From: Gemmataceae bacterium | GTDB lineage: Bacteria; Planctomycetota; Planctomycetia; Gemmatales; Gemmataceae | Assembly (NCBI GenBank): GCA_019694755.1 | Contig: JAIBBI010000016.1 | Coordinates: forward strand, 1 to 62,277 | Length of the DNA: 62,277 bases | Direction of reading: 5' to 3' | In this document: piece after piece, positions 1 to 14,690 of the stretch | How positions within the stretch are numbered: position 1 is the stretch's first letter | How the letters are laid out: the number at the start of each line of letters is the position of its first letter | The notes under the pieces: generated by a model | Seen by the model: only the letters and a program-made list of their open reading frames with translations | The model's database searches: none | Told to the model about the DNA's origin: nothing | Program-made: the position numbers and the translations under genes

Positions 1-218
1 TAGACACGTGGAAGATTGGCATCTCCGAGACGGGCGACAAGTACGACCGCGAGTACGACTTCGACATTCTCTGCACCCAATACTGCGGCACGCGGCACAG
101 CCTGATGCGGGGCAAACTCTACGTCCATCCGACCAAAGAAGACTTTCTCGCATGGCTGGCCCAGGCCGAGAAGCTGAGCGATTCCAAGGGCGGCGCGAGC
201 GTCGCCGCCAATCCGTAA
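1..218 (+). CDS. coxB: Cytochrome c oxidase subunit II, C-terminal end (partial)
   Basis: This is the 3' end of a gene that begins before the window; the reading frame is open from base 3 to a TAA at 216-218, about 71 residues. The visible part is the cupredoxin end of subunit II, which receives electrons from cytochrome c at the binuclear CuA site outside the membrane. The CuA ligand block reads CTQYCGTRHSLM and contains both cysteines, the histidine and the methionine. The position usually occupied by Glu, which ligates through its backbone, is Gln here. The next gene is coxA in the same direction, 142 bases on, as in most oxidase operons. The N-terminal membrane helices and any haem c domain lie outside the window and cannot be judged. 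Confidence 0.9.
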   Translation, partial: DTWKIGISETGDKYDREYDFDILCTQYCGTRHSLMRGKLYVHPTKEDFLAWLAQAEKLSDSKGGASVAANP

Positions 219-360
219 GCGAACGATCGGGCGGGGGTACGGCCCCGGCCTATGAAACAACAACTCGCGGCCGGGTCTCACGACACCGGCCGCGGCAGGC
301 GACAGCGGGGCCGACTTCCCCGCGCCGATTTCTGGAACCCGCCCACCGGATACCCAGCGC

Positions 361-2166
<1,806 letters not shown>

Positions 2167-2257
2167 TGATGTTTCCCCGTCGCGGGGTGATCCGGTTCAC
2201 CCCGCGGACCCGTGTCCGAGCGCTGCCATCTACCCGAAACTGCGAAGACTGGCCTAC

Positions 2258-3361
2258 GTGACCGCCGCGATCACCTTCGGGTTGCTCGTGCTGGGCACTT
2301 TCGTCACCAGTTTTCGCGTCGGCATGGCCGATCCTGTCTGGCCGACGGAGCCATGGCGGCTCGTGGTCATCGACTGGAGCGAGCCGGACGCCGGGTTCAT
2401 CGTTGAGCATACCCACCGCTTGCTTGGATGGACCACTGGCGCGTTTATGGCTGTCCTCGCGCTCGGCTTGATCGTCACCGAATCCCGCCGCGACCTCCGC
2501 TGGGGAGGGCTGGCGTCCGTCGTCCTGCTACTCGGAGCGTTTGGCTGGCTGCACGGCGTCCTCATCGCACAGACTCGGAAAATGCCACCCGGCACGCCGC
2601 TCAGCGTTCCACCGGGAGTTGCCGCCGCTTTGGCCCTCGCGGCCCTCGCGGTCTTTGTCTACGCTTGCCTCACCATTGCCGCCCAGTCGAAGGACTGGGG
2701 GCTGCGGATTGTCGGCGTGGTACTCCTGATCTGCGTCATGGTGCAAGGGTTGCTCGGCGGCCTCCGCGTCCACCTCAACGCCCTGCTCGGCGGCAGTCTG
2801 GCCGCGATCCACGGATCATTCTCGCAGGTCGTCTTCGGGCTGGTCGTGCTCGCAGCCGCAATGCTCTCCAGCCACTCCTCGGTCGATGAGGCGCAGTATC
2901 GGTATCCGGAAGACGGAGCGATTGCACGCCCCGTCCGCGGACTGCGCGCATGGGCGTTCCTGGCTCTGATCGCGGTCTATGCTCAAGTTTTTGCCGGGGC
3001 CGCGCTTCGGCACCTGACTTCACCGATGGCCGGTCGTCTGCACCTTCTGTTCGCGTTTGTCGCGGCCATCACGCTCGCGGTCACCGCTGTGCGCCTTGCC
3101 CGGTCGGGCGGGTCGAAGGCCATCATCGGAATGACGCACGGCCTGCTGACCCTGCAAATCGTCCTCGGTGTGGAATCCTGGTTGGCACGGTTCGGCAACG
3201 GGTTCTTCGACGCATCCGTCCGCCGAATTACGGGTGCGGATGCGATCCTGCGGTCCAGCCATGCCGTGTGCGGTTATCTGCTCGTTGCCGTCGCGGTGAT
3301 CATGGCCGCTCGGGCCTGTCGAACTTTTGTCCGGGAACCCATCGCGGAGGCCGTGGCGTGA
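2258..3361 (+). CDS. ctaA: Haem A synthase (COX15/CtaA family), start uncertain
   Basis: A polytopic membrane protein that oxidises haem O to haem A for the oxidase encoded upstream. It has the two-fold repeated architecture of COX15/CtaA, with four candidate haem-ligand histidines, in EHTHRLLGW, AAIHGSF, ALRHLT and SSHAVCG. Similarity to the family begins around RRLAYVTAAITF. The frame is open back into coxA, but after the coxA stop at 2166 it contains no ATG or TTG. The first standard codon is GTG 2258, which falls just before the first helix and is used here; CTG 2240 or 2249, or an upstream start overlapping coxA, is possible. Its stop overlaps the GTG of ctaB, so the two are probably translationally coupled. 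Confidence 0.85.
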   Translation: MTAAITFGLLVLGTFVTSFRVGMADPVWPTEPWRLVVIDWSEPDAGFIVEHTHRLLGWTTGAFMAVLALGLIVTESRRDLRWGGLASVVLLLGAFGWLHGVLIAQTRKMPPGTPLSVPPGVAAALALAALAVFVYACLTIAAQSKDWGLRIVGVVLLICVMVQGLLGGLRVHLNALLGGSLAAIHGSFSQVVFGLVVLAAAMLSSHSSVDEAQYRYPEDGAIARPVRGLRAWAFLALIAVYAQVFAGAALRHLTSPMAGRLHLLFAFVAAITLAVTAVRLARSGGSKAIIGMTHGLLTLQIVLGVESWLARFGNGFFDASVRRITGADAILRSSHAVCGYLLVAVAVIMAARACRTFVREPIAEAVA

Positions 3362-4266
3362 GTGTGGCGACGTCGCTGTCCCCGGCCCGGATCGACGTGT
3401 CCACCGCACGCGTGGCCGATTACGCGCAACTGGCCCGGCCCCGCATCGCCGTGATGGTACTCATCACCGTCACCTTCGGGGCCATGCTGGCCTCCGTCGA
3501 CCGCGTGCCACTGGCAATTCTCATTCACGCGCTCCTCAGCACGACGATGGTCACAGCGTCTGCCAGCGCGCTCAATCAGTACATCGAGCGGGAATCCGAT
3601 ACGCTTATGCGGCGAACTCAGAATCGCCCGCTCCCGGCCGGCCGACTCGCCCCGTGGGAAGTGCTCGCGCTCGGTGTCGCTCTTGGAGCGGTCGGGCTGG
3701 CGTATCAATTACTCGTGCTGCCCTCGGCCACCGCGGCCGTCACGGCATTTACCTTGCTCTCGTACGTTTTCGCCTACACGCCAAGCAAAACGCGGACCAC
3801 ACTGAACACGCTCATTGGTGCAGTGCCAGGCGCTCTGCCTCCGGTGATCGGCTGGACGGCCGTGACGGGGACGATTGACCGCCCCGCGCTTGCCCTTTTC
3901 CTCGTGCTGTTCTTCTGGCAGGTGCCCCACTTCCTCGCCATCGCCTGGATTTACCGCGAGGAGTACGCCCGGGCCGGCCACCAGATGCTACCAGTGACCG
4001 ATACGGATGGCAGGCTGACCGCCCGCCAGATGGTCGTCTATCTGCTCGCCCTGATCCCGGTGACGCTGCTGGCCGGGCAGGCGCTCGGGGCTTCATGGGG
4101 CTACGCGGCCGGCGCGATCGCGCTAGGCCTGTACTTCCTCCGGCCCGCCCTCGCGTTCCGCCGGGAGCCGAGCGTGGCTACCGCCCGGCGGGTGCTCCGC
4201 GTGTCCATCGTCTACCTGCCCGCGCTGCTGGCCCTGCTGCTGGGCGCCAAATATCTGTCGATCTGA
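3358..4266 (+). CDS. ctaB: Protohaem IX farnesyltransferase (haem O synthase)
   Basis: This 302-residue UbiA-family prenyltransferase transfers a farnesyl group to haem B to make haem O, the substrate of the CtaA enzyme encoded just upstream. The first Asp-rich prenyl-diphosphate motif is recognisable as [15 protein letters not shown] followed by NRPLP, and a second motif lies around [15 protein letters not shown]. Several hydrophobic helices follow one another in the usual spacing. The start GTG 3358 overlaps the ctaA stop as GTGA, a common coupling arrangement. A GTG at 3364 is a nearby alternative. The gene sits between ctaA and coxC in the oxidase operon. Confidence 0.93.
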   Translation: MSVATSLSPARIDVSTARVADYAQLARPRIAVMVLITVTFGAMLASVDRVPLAILIHALLSTTMVTASASALNQYIERESDTLMRRTQNRPLPAGRLAPWEVLALGVALGAVGLAYQLLVLPSATAAVTAFTLLSYVFAYTPSKTRTTLNTLIGAVPGALPPVIGWTAVTGTIDRPALALFLVLFFWQVPHFLAIAWIYREEYARAGHQMLPVTDTDGRLTARQMVVYLLALIPVTLLAGQALGASWGYAAGAIALGLYFLRPALAFRREPSVATARRVLRVSIVYLPALLALLLGAKYLSI

Positions 4267-4280
4267 AGAAGGGTACCGAT

Positions 4281-5210
4281 ATGTCCGCGGTTCATCACGA
4301 GCCCGAAGCGAGCCTGAAGATGGGCCTGCCGCTGTCCAACGGCAAGCTCGCCATGTGGCTCTTTCTTGTTACCGAAATCATGTTCTTCACCGGGCTGATT
4401 GGGGCCTACATCGTCCTCCGGCAATCGACGCCGGACAAGACGATCAGCCTCGGCAACGCCGTGGCCCACGTCCACTGGCCCGCCCCGCACGACGTTCACC
4501 TCGTCGAACTCGCCGGTGCAATCAACACTTTCGTACTGATCTGCTCGTCGCTCAGCGTCGTGCTCGCGCACCACGCCCTCGGGCAGAAGCAGGTTCAGAA
4601 AGCAGTCCGCTGGATCGGCCTGACGCTGGCCTTGGGCATCGTGTTCATGGGCATCAAGGCGTGGGAGTATAAGGCGAAGTTCGAACACGGGATTCTGCCC
4701 GGCCGGATCGGCGACCACCTGGAAAACTCCGACATCGGCTTCCAGTACAAGGACCGGGTCAGGGCCCAACTCAAAGCCCTCGTCGAGACTCCAGAGACCG
4801 CCCACCTAAAGAAAGACTCCGACGTATACAAGGCCGCGGAATCGCTGTACAAGGCCTTGGACGGCGTCGACGCCAAGCCGGCCGAAAACATCAAGGGTGT
4901 GCCCCCGCTCAACCCGCTCGAAGTCGGTCAACGGGTCAACGAAATCCTGAAGGCTCACCCGACGGAGCACCTCGGCCTGCCGCCCTACATTCCGTACGGC
5001 AACATGTGGGCGTCGTGCTACTTCGCCATGACCGGCTTCCACGCCATCCACGTGCTCGTCGGCCTGATCATCTTCGGAATCATCCTGCTCAAGGCGATGG
5101 CCGGCACGTTCGGCCCGCAGCACGAATCGTTCGTCGAACTGACCGGCCTGTACTGGCACTTCGTCGACCTCGTGTGGATCTTCCTGTTCCCCCTGCTCTA
5201 CCTGGTCTGA
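4281..5210 (+). CDS. coxC: Cytochrome c oxidase subunit III with a soluble insertion
   Basis: A 309-residue membrane protein of the CoxC/CtaE family, structural subunit of the oxidase. Recognisable parts are the N-terminal [17 protein letters not shown] helix and the C-terminal [20 protein letters not shown] helix. Between them, roughly residues 141-238, is a charged hydrophilic stretch of about 100 residues with no hydrophobic helix; ordinary bacterial subunit III has only a short loop there. The protein is therefore longer than a core CoxC of about 200 residues. ATG 4281 follows a GAAGAAGGG ribosome-binding stretch at about 4265-4273. The next gene, subunit IV, starts 35 bases after the stop. 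Confidence 0.93.
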   Translation: MSAVHHEPEASLKMGLPLSNGKLAMWLFLVTEIMFFTGLIGAYIVLRQSTPDKTISLGNAVAHVHWPAPHDVHLVELAGAINTFVLICSSLSVVLAHHALGQKQVQKAVRWIGLTLALGIVFMGIKAWEYKAKFEHGILPGRIGDHLENSDIGFQYKDRVRAQLKALVETPETAHLKKDSDVYKAAESLYKALDGVDAKPAENIKGVPPLNPLEVGQRVNEILKAHPTEHLGLPPYIPYGNMWASCYFAMTGFHAIHVLVGLIIFGIILLKAMAGTFGPQHESFVELTGLYWHFVDLVWIFLFPLLYLV

Positions 5211-5245
5211 TACCAACGCCCGTGCGGGCTCGATGGGAGAATTCA

Positions 5246-5578
5246 ATGTCGCACGATACTCACGATAACCACGCTCACGGCGCGTCGGTCGGCTCGTACA
5301 TCGCCGTGTTCATCGCCCTGTGCGTATTCACGGCCGTTTCGTTCGTGGCCAACACGCTCGTCCACAAGGGGACGATGTCGCAACAGACCGCGTTCGCGAT
5401 CATACTGGGCGTCGCCGTTATCAAGGCGACGCTCGTGGCATTGATCTTCATGCACGTGAAGTGGGACTGGAGCAAGCTGTACTTCATGATCCTGCCGTCG
5501 TTCATCCTGGCGCCGTTTCTGATCTTCGCCCTGCTGCCGGACATTGTCCTGTACTGGAAGAGCATGGCCGGCAAATGA
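5246..5578 (+). CDS. Cytochrome c oxidase subunit IV family protein (CtaF-like)
   Basis: A 110-residue membrane protein with a histidine-rich N-terminus (HDTHDNHAH) and three predicted helices. The segment VIKATLVALIFMHVKWD matches the bacterial COX4/CtaF family, whose small subunit stabilises the oxidase complex. ATG 5246 is preceded by GGGAGA at 5235-5240. Its TGA stop overlaps the ATG of the next gene as ATGA, suggesting coupled translation with the SCO protein. Position and size both fit the oxidase operon. Confidence 0.88.
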   Translation: MSHDTHDNHAHGASVGSYIAVFIALCVFTAVSFVANTLVHKGTMSQQTAFAIILGVAVIKATLVALIFMHVKWDWSKLYFMILPSFILAPFLIFALLPDIVLYWKSMAGK

Positions 5579-6180
5579 CGACGGCCCTGCGAACGATGCG
5601 CGCAGTCCTGTTCGTCCTGATGGTGGCCATGCTCGGGCTCATGGCCCTGCGCGGCCGGCCGGGCGAACCACTCGACGATTTCGGCGAACTCGGGCGATTC
5701 TCCTTCACCTCGTCCACTGGCGCGAAACTCACCGACGGCGATCTGAAAGACAAAGTCGCCGTATACGCCTGCTTCTTCACCTGCTGCACGACGCAATGCC
5801 CCGCACTCTCCGGCGCAGTTGCCCGGTTGCAGGGTGAACTGGCCGACCTGCCGGACGTCCGGCTCGTCTCGATCACCGTCGACCCCGAACACGATTCGCC
5901 CGAAAAGTTGCGGGCCTATGCTGAGACATTCGGGGCGAAGCCCGACCGCTGGCTGTTCCTCACCGGCGACCGCGCCGACGTCGAGCAGTTCGTCACGAAG
6001 CAACTCAAGCAGGGCCTCGACCGCAACACGTCGAAGGATGCCACACCCGGCAACAAGTTCGACCATTCCGACCGCCTGACACTGGTCGACCGGCACGGGC
6101 GCGTCCGAGGGTGGTTCCCCGCGACTACGCCCGAAGGGATCGAGCAGCTCAAGAAAGCTGTCCGCCAACTCCACGGGTAA
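5575..6180 (+). CDS. SCO1/SenC-type copper chaperone
   Basis: A 201-residue protein with one N-terminal signal-anchor helix and a thioredoxin-fold domain facing the periplasm. SCO proteins help deliver copper to the CuA site of subunit II. The copper-binding CxxxC motif is present as CTTQC (Cys71 and Cys75), preceded by an extra cysteine, Cys70, so the local sequence is CCTTQC. The conserved distal histidine appears in KFDHSDRL, and the family block ITVDPEHDSPEKL is present. The start ATG 5575 overlaps the preceding stop by four bases. It is 3 bases from the DUF420 gene, so the operon continues. Confidence 0.92.
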   Translation: MTTALRTMRAVLFVLMVAMLGLMALRGRPGEPLDDFGELGRFSFTSSTGAKLTDGDLKDKVAVYACFFTCCTTQCPALSGAVARLQGELADLPDVRLVSITVDPEHDSPEKLRAYAETFGAKPDRWLFLTGDRADVEQFVTKQLKQGLDRNTSKDATPGNKFDHSDRLTLVDRHGRVRGWFPATTPEGIEQLKKAVRQLHG

Positions 6181-6183
6181 CGG

Positions 6184-6609
6184 ATGGATCAGCCGGCGAT
6201 CAATGCGTGTCTCAACGGCTTGGCGGCAGTGCTGCTCGTCGTCGGCTGGATCGCCGTGCGCGGCCGGCGGATCTGCCTGCACAAGGCGTGCATGATCTCC
6301 GCGTTTGCGGTCTCGGCCGTCTTCCTCGCCAGCTATCTGCATTACCATTTCATCGTCCGCGACGGTCGGCCGACGCGGTTTACGACCGAGGGACTGCCGA
6401 AGACGATCTACCTGACCGTCCTGCTCAGTCACACCGTCCTCGCTGTCGCGGTGGCCGTGCTGGCCCCGACTTCGCTGTACCTCGGGCTGAGAGATCAGAT
6501 CGACCGGCACCGGCGGATCGCCCGCTGGACCATGCCGATCTGGATTTACGTCAGCGTGACCGGCGTGGTGGTGTACCTGATGCTCTACCGGATGTACCCG
6601 CCCGAATGA
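6184..6609 (+). CDS. DUF420 membrane protein (CtaM-like)
   Basis: A 141-residue protein with four hydrophobic helices. The segments LHKACMISAF, SYLHYHF and the long last helix ending VVVYLMLYRMYPPE match the DUF420 family. Members such as CtaM are needed for maturation or activity of haem-copper oxidases in Gram-positive bacteria, though the biochemical role is not settled. Conserved histidines in the helices (LHK, LHYH, SHT) could bind a metal or haem; that is inference. The gene is the last of the oxidase row and starts 3 bases after the SCO stop. Confidence 0.85.
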   Translation: MDQPAINACLNGLAAVLLVVGWIAVRGRRICLHKACMISAFAVSAVFLASYLHYHFIVRDGRPTRFTTEGLPKTIYLTVLLSHTVLAVAVAVLAPTSLYLGLRDQIDRHRRIARWTMPIWIYVSVTGVVVYLMLYRMYPPE

Positions 6610-6727
6610 CCGCTTGCCGAACCGATTCGCGGGCCAGTTCTTAAAACAATTCCGTGAACACGGTCCGCCGCGGGCCGTCTTTTCTGTGTTCCGACCTGAA
6701 TACGACACTTCCGAACGGGTGAATCCG

Positions 6728-9838
<3,111 letters not shown>

Positions 9839-9847
9839 TCGCCGGGT

Positions 9848-12800
9848 TCACTTGTCCGGCAGGTCGCGGTTGAGGAAGGTCGCCTTTGTCTTGGCAGCCT
9901 CGACGCTGATGAGCTTCATCCGCACAGGCCGGGTCTTGGCGTCGGCCGGGAGCCAGAAGGCGGCCGTGCTCCGCTTCGCATCGTTGTAGTAACGCTGGAC
10001 CTCGGCTTTCACGCTGCCGTCGACTTGTACCCAGTAGCGGGTGCCCTGGGGCGAGTAGACTCGCACCACAAGGCACTCCTGCTCCGTGGTCGTGCCGTCG
10101 GCCTGGGAAACGGCGAACGGCTCGAAGCCCGCGCTCTCGATGACGGCGGCCTTGCCGTCGGCCGGTACGTCGACCAGTTTTTCACCCGGCGGGAGTTCGC
10201 GGGTGTCGGCCGGCTCCGGATCGGTCATCGTCGCCCAGACCTCGACGCTGGGCGGCAGGCGATTGCCTCCTTCCAGCGGCCAGCGATCGCAGGCCAGGTC
10301 GTAAAGCGGCGCGGGCGCTCCGTAGAGCAGTGTGACCCGCGACCGGCTGGGAATGTCCTTCCGGCCGATGGCCTTGAACTCCCACCATGCGAACTTCGGC
10401 CGTTCGAGGCGGACAATGTCCTCGTCCGGGCGGGCGGGCTTTCGGCAATCGAGCGAGAACTTGCCGCGGATGCTCGCGCCGGAGCCCTCGATGAAGTTGT
10501 TGACCAGCCCGAGCGCGAACGGCGCTTCGTCGGTCAGCCCCGCGAGCATCCGCAGGCCGGACCGCTCGGCATCGTCGGCCATCAAGAGGCGTGTGAACTT
10601 GAGACCGCCCGATCCCTTGCGAATCCGCAGGCCGAGCCGATCGCCGGGGTCGAGCACGATGCGTTGACCGGAGTTTCGACAGCGGACGGTGAACTCGCCG
10701 AACTGCGTGAGCGGCGGCTCGGGATACCAGTCGAGCGGTTCCTTCTGACGCTTCGCGAGAAACGCGGAATCCTTGACCTGCGTGGTCCCGCGGAAGAGCC
10801 CGACCCGCGGCCGGACGGACGCGGCAAGCAACTCGGCCAGTTCCTGGGCGTTGGCCGCCTCAGTCTTGCCGCTGGGCGTCGGCACCGCATCGATCGATTT
10901 GAACTGCGTCTCGGCCGCGGCCCGGTCTTCGCCGAGTTGGAACAGGACCATGCGGACCGATACGCCCCGGTCCTTGTCCACGAACTCCGTGCGGAAGCGG
11001 GCGGCGACGGCCTCGTTGTATTCCTTGGTCGGTCGCTCGTTGGTCTTCTGGTCGCAGCCGTCGGTGAGCACGAGCAGTGTTTTGAACCCGGGCGCATTCC
11101 GGAAAGCCGGATCGTCGGCCGCGCGGACCATGGTGTCGACCAGCGGCGTCAGATACTTCGCACGCAAATCGCGGACTTTCTCGAAGAGCAGGTTCGCCTT
11201 GCGCGGGTCGTTTCTGTCCCAGGCCGTCAACGGCAGAAGTTGCTGGATGTTGTCGTCCGGCGAACCGTCGTGGCTGTAGGCCCAGAGAGTTACGAGAGCC
11301 CCTTGCGGCAATTCCGCCTGGAATCGCTGGAGGGCTGCCTTGGCGGCCGTGAACTTCCCGCCCTCGTTCATGCTGCCCGAGCAATCGAACACAATGGCGA
11401 TGGCGCCGAGGTCGAGGTCGTCGTCGGCTCGGGCACCGAGTTGGGCGGTGAGCGGCGGCGCGGGGCGGTTGATCGTGAGGTCCGGGATCGGCTTGATCGG
11501 CAGTTTGGCGATCGCGTTGGATTCCACTTGCCCGCGGTAATAGCCCGAAAGCGCCAGCATCGCGTCGGCCTTCTCGCCGACCTTGTCGAGCGGCTCCGGC
11601 GCGGTGAGAGCGACGGCGTCGTCCTGATCGCGGTCGAGCAGCACGGGCTTCGGAGCGGCCGGCGTGCCGAGCGCCAGGCTCGAGGCGTTCAGCTTGGGCA
11701 CAACCGTCGCAAAGCCGGGATCGAAGTGCGGATCGATCGCCTTCACGACAAACCGCGGCGCGACGCTTCGCTCGGTGGTGAGGACACGCTCTGCCGGGGG
11801 CTGGATGCGGAAGACGCCCTGCTCACGGCGTTGGTCGAGCAAGCGAATCGAGTCGTTCGATTCCGGCTCGGGCAGGCATTGGAGGAACTTGCGGGCCAAC
11901 TTCCCGGAGAACGGCTGGCCGCGCTCGTCGTACCAGTGGTCGAGTTCGGATCGGCGGGCCAGCCGTCGGAATACCTCGTTCCACCGTTCGGCTCGGGCGA
12001 GCAGCGCTGGCTCATTGGCCGGTTCCGTTCCAGTCCCGGCCACCAGGCTCAGCCGCTCGCGCCAGGGGAGCGGGAACGGCGTCTTGGCCGCGTCGTCGCT
12101 GGCCGCGCGGTCGGTCTCGGCCACGAGCTTGGACCAGATGGCCCCCAGCTTCGAGCCGAGAGTCTTGTCGTCGTGCAGGTCGGCGAACTTGGCATGGGTC
12201 GCGTCGCTGAGCCGATCAACCACGGACTCCCCGAGAATGGCGCGGGCATACCGCCCCTGGCAGCGGGCCAGTTCCGATTCGGTGACGGCCTTGCCCTGCG
12301 TCGGTGCTTCGGTCCCCTGGGCCAGCTTGAAGCCTATTTCGCGAACGCGGATGACGAGGCGGACGCGATCCTCGGCCTTCAAGAGACCCGGAACCACGAG
12401 CGCGTTCTCGGCATGCTGGCGGTACGACTGTGTAGCGGTCTCGGGAGAGTTGAGGAGCGACATGACCGATCCGCGATAGATGTTATGCGACTCCGTGAGC
12501 ATCCGCGCCGCGTCGTCGGCCAAGGTCTGCAGGTCCGCCAGATCGCCTGGTGTCGCGGCAAGGGGGTCCGTCTTCTCGACGCGGTCCGCCAGCTGGTGGA
12601 GGACTCGCCAGTGGTTTTCTGGCTTGGTCAGCAGGATTTCCGGGATCCCGGCCGCCTCGAGCGCGGCCCACGCGGCCATCGCCGGCGCGTCGGCGAAGTT
12701 GCGGTCCCGCGCGTCGCACGCGGCGCGGACGGGGCCAGTGGCCTTGCGGATCGCATCGTATCCCGCTTTCGCGATTTCGAGGAGTTTCACAGCGTCGGCC

Positions 12801-14566
12801 GACTGGGCCGGGTTCGCGAACAGCAGGTCTTCGCCCCGCCGGCGGTCGCGGTCGGCCTTTGTCAGAGCGTCGGTGAGGCCCTTCGGGAAGCGCTCGCTGT
12901 AGGGATGGCCCGGGGTGGTCCCGACCATCAGGGCCGCGTCCTCGGCCAGCCGACGGACAGTAATGGCCGACTGAATCACGTCCACCGGCGGGCGTGCGCC
13001 GCGCGGCGGCGTGGCATACTTCGCGAGCATCACGGCGAGGTGCGCTTCCATCGGTCGATTGACCGCGCCGTCGTCGGCTTCGGAAAATCGGGCGGCGAGT
13101 TCCGTGAGTTGATCGGGCTTCTCGACGATGCGGTCGAGCAGACCGGCGAACAGCTTGAGTCGGGGCACGGATTCATCGCCCGTGGTCGCCAGCCCTTTCA
13201 GATTGACGGATAGAGGCTCCTTACTTTGCAGGATCTCGCTCATTTTGACCGGGCTGACGGTCATATCCCGGCCGAGCGCGGCCGGCATGGCGAACCCGGC
13301 CGAGAGCGCGGGCAGGCCCGGCGCGGCCCGGGCGGCGTCGAGTTTGGCGGCCGTCGCATCGATCGTGCTGCGGAGCTTGTCGGCCGTGTCGTCATCGCCG
13401 GCCCGCATGAATTGTTCGTAGCGGATCAGCAGGTCGCGATAGCGACGCCAGAGGCGAGGCGTGTTCACCCACGGGCCGGGCGTCGTTCCAGCCAGTTCGT
13501 CGTGCTTCTGCCAGGCGGCCCGCAGGTCCGCCTCCTTGAGCGGTCGCTTTTGCGGCGGGCCCGCTTCCTTGTAGTTGGGATCGCCATAGGCCAGGACGAA
13601 CCTTGCCGAGCGATCTTCGGAATTCTCCGGGAGCAGGAACGGCTCCTGGCGGAACGGCCTCAGACTGTCGGCGCGGTTCTTCTGCACCCAGTCGTCGACC
13701 TTGGCTCGTACATAAGGCAAGAGGTCTCGCGGGGTGATCGGGCCCGGCTTGCCGCCGATCGCGCCGCCGCTGAGTCCCTCGATCAGGAAATGGGCGAACA
13801 CGCTCCGGCCGAACTCCTCGCTGACCCACGATCGCTGGTCGGGCCCGCTGGCGCACAACACGAGCAGGTTCGGGTCGTCGGCGATCTGGCCGTCGAGGTT
13901 CTTGAGCCCCTGTGCGAAGTCGTTGACGATGATCCCGTGCCGCCAGTCGGTGGGGATGTGGGTCGCGTCGAATACGACGAACTTCTTCTTGTTGATGGGG
14001 CGGAGCGATTGTAGCAGCTTGGCGACTTCGAGCCGGCCGGCCTGATCGTCAAACAAGAACGGTTTGCCGGCTTCGTCAGCGCCGCCGGGCTGCGAGATGA
14101 ACAGGAACAGGGTGTCTTCGGACCGATCGGCCAAGGCGCGGAGCCAGTCGTCTTCGCGGCGACCGGTTGCCACAGGCCAAGGCACACCGCGATCACCGAG
14201 GATGGTGGCCCACTTGCGCTCGGCCCGATCACCGGAATTCGCCCACGCAAGGAAATCCCGTGCGCCGCGGTGGCCGTAGATATTGAGAGGCAGGCCGAGG
14301 TTGTCGGCGACAGGCCGACTGTCGGCGGAAACGACGACGACACACGTCGGCCGGGTCGGGAGAAGCTGGTAGACGAGCCAAGCGATGCCGGCGAGCACGG
14401 CCAATCCGAGCCCGAAGACGATATAGGCCTTAGCCTTGCGTGCCGGGGGACCACTATCGCCCGGCTTCCATGTGTATTGGGCACCCCCACCGGACCGGGG
14501 CGGCTGCCCGGGAGCCTTGGAGCGATCATCGCCTTTCCAGGAAGGGCGGGACGGATCCTGCGGCAT
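9848..14566 (-). CDS. Large membrane protein with a degenerate caspase-like domain and a vWA domain
   Basis: A 1572-residue protein. Residues 1-45 are polar, and 46-69 form a single membrane helix. Residues about 74-295 follow the layout of a C14 caspase-like domain: DTLFLFISQPGG aligns with the usual SGHG histidine segment and FVVFDATHIPTDW with the usual DACHSG cysteine segment. The histidine is replaced in SQPGG and the cysteine is Thr202, so the domain looks catalytically dead. The typical late segment VSEEFGRSVFAHFLIEGLSGGA is present. A long, mostly helical middle follows. A von Willebrand A domain starts near residue 1050 with an intact MIDAS DCSGS (about residue 1059) and LTDGCD. The gene is divergent from vgrG, 124 bases apart. 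Function unknown; a scaffold or signalling role is inference. Confidence 0.85.
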   Translation of the reverse strand: MPQDPSRPSWKGDDRSKAPGQPPRSGGGAQYTWKPGDSGPPARKAKAYIVFGLGLAVLAGIAWLVYQLLPTRPTCVVVVSADSRPVADNLGLPLNIYGHRGARDFLAWANSGDRAERKWATILGDRGVPWPVATGRREDDWLRALADRSEDTLFLFISQPGGADEAGKPFLFDDQAGRLEVAKLLQSLRPINKKKFVVFDATHIPTDWRHGIIVNDFAQGLKNLDGQIADDPNLLVLCASGPDQRSWVSEEFGRSVFAHFLIEGLSGGAIGGKPGPITPRDLLPYVRAKVDDWVQKNRADSLRPFRQEPFLLPENSEDRSARFVLAYGDPNYKEAGPPQKRPLKEADLRAAWQKHDELAGTTPGPWVNTPRLWRRYRDLLIRYEQFMRAGDDDTADKLRSTIDATAAKLDAARAAPGLPALSAGFAMPAALGRDMTVSPVKMSEILQSKEPLSVNLKGLATTGDESVPRLKLFAGLLDRIVEKPDQLTELAARFSEADDGAVNRPMEAHLAVMLAKYATPPRGARPPVDVIQSAITVRRLAEDAALMVGTTPGHPYSERFPKGLTDALTKADRDRRRGEDLLFANPAQSADAVKLLEIAKAGYDAIRKATGPVRAACDARDRNFADAPAMAAWAALEAAGIPEILLTKPENHWRVLHQLADRVEKTDPLAATPGDLADLQTLADDAARMLTESHNIYRGSVMSLLNSPETATQSYRQHAENALVVPGLLKAEDRVRLVIRVREIGFKLAQGTEAPTQGKAVTESELARCQGRYARAILGESVVDRLSDATHAKFADLHDDKTLGSKLGAIWSKLVAETDRAASDDAAKTPFPLPWRERLSLVAGTGTEPANEPALLARAERWNEVFRRLARRSELDHWYDERGQPFSGKLARKFLQCLPEPESNDSIRLLDQRREQGVFRIQPPAERVLTTERSVAPRFVVKAIDPHFDPGFATVVPKLNASSLALGTPAAPKPVLLDRDQDDAVALTAPEPLDKVGEKADAMLALSGYYRGQVESNAIAKLPIKPIPDLTINRPAPPLTAQLGARADDDLDLGAIAIVFDCSGSMNEGGKFTAAKAALQRFQAELPQGALVTLWAYSHDGSPDDNIQQLLPLTAWDRNDPRKANLLFEKVRDLRAKYLTPLVDTMVRAADDPAFRNAPGFKTLLVLTDGCDQKTNERPTKEYNEAVAARFRTEFVDKDRGVSVRMVLFQLGEDRAAAETQFKSIDAVPTPSGKTEAANAQELAELLAASVRPRVGLFRGTTQVKDSAFLAKRQKEPLDWYPEPPLTQFGEFTVRCRNSGQRIVLDPGDRLGLRIRKGSGGLKFTRLLMADDAERSGLRMLAGLTDEAPFALGLVNNFIEGSGASIRGKFSLDCRKPARPDEDIVRLERPKFAWWEFKAIGRKDIPSRSRVTLLYGAPAPLYDLACDRWPLEGGNRLPPSVEVWATMTDPEPADTRELPPGEKLVDVPADGKAAVIESAGFEPFAVSQADGTTTEQECLVVRVYSPQGTRYWVQVDGSVKAEVQRYYNDAKRSTAAFWLPADAKTRPVRMKLISVEAAKTKATFLNRDLPDK

Positions 14567-14690
14567 AAGTCAGGCTCTCCGGAATGGAACGGTCAGAAGG
14601 CAATATATGGTCCGCCCGCGCCGCCGGTATGACCGGACGGTATGACAAACACCACCCGGCCGAACTCGGCCGGCTCTGCTGGAGTCCCCC

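Noticed and set aside
10025-13213. Long plus-strand open frame of 1062 codons antisense to the caspase-like/vWA gene
   Set aside because: GC-rich coding DNA often leaves the antisense frame open. The minus-strand product has recognisable domains; this frame has none and is Arg/Gly/Val-rich.
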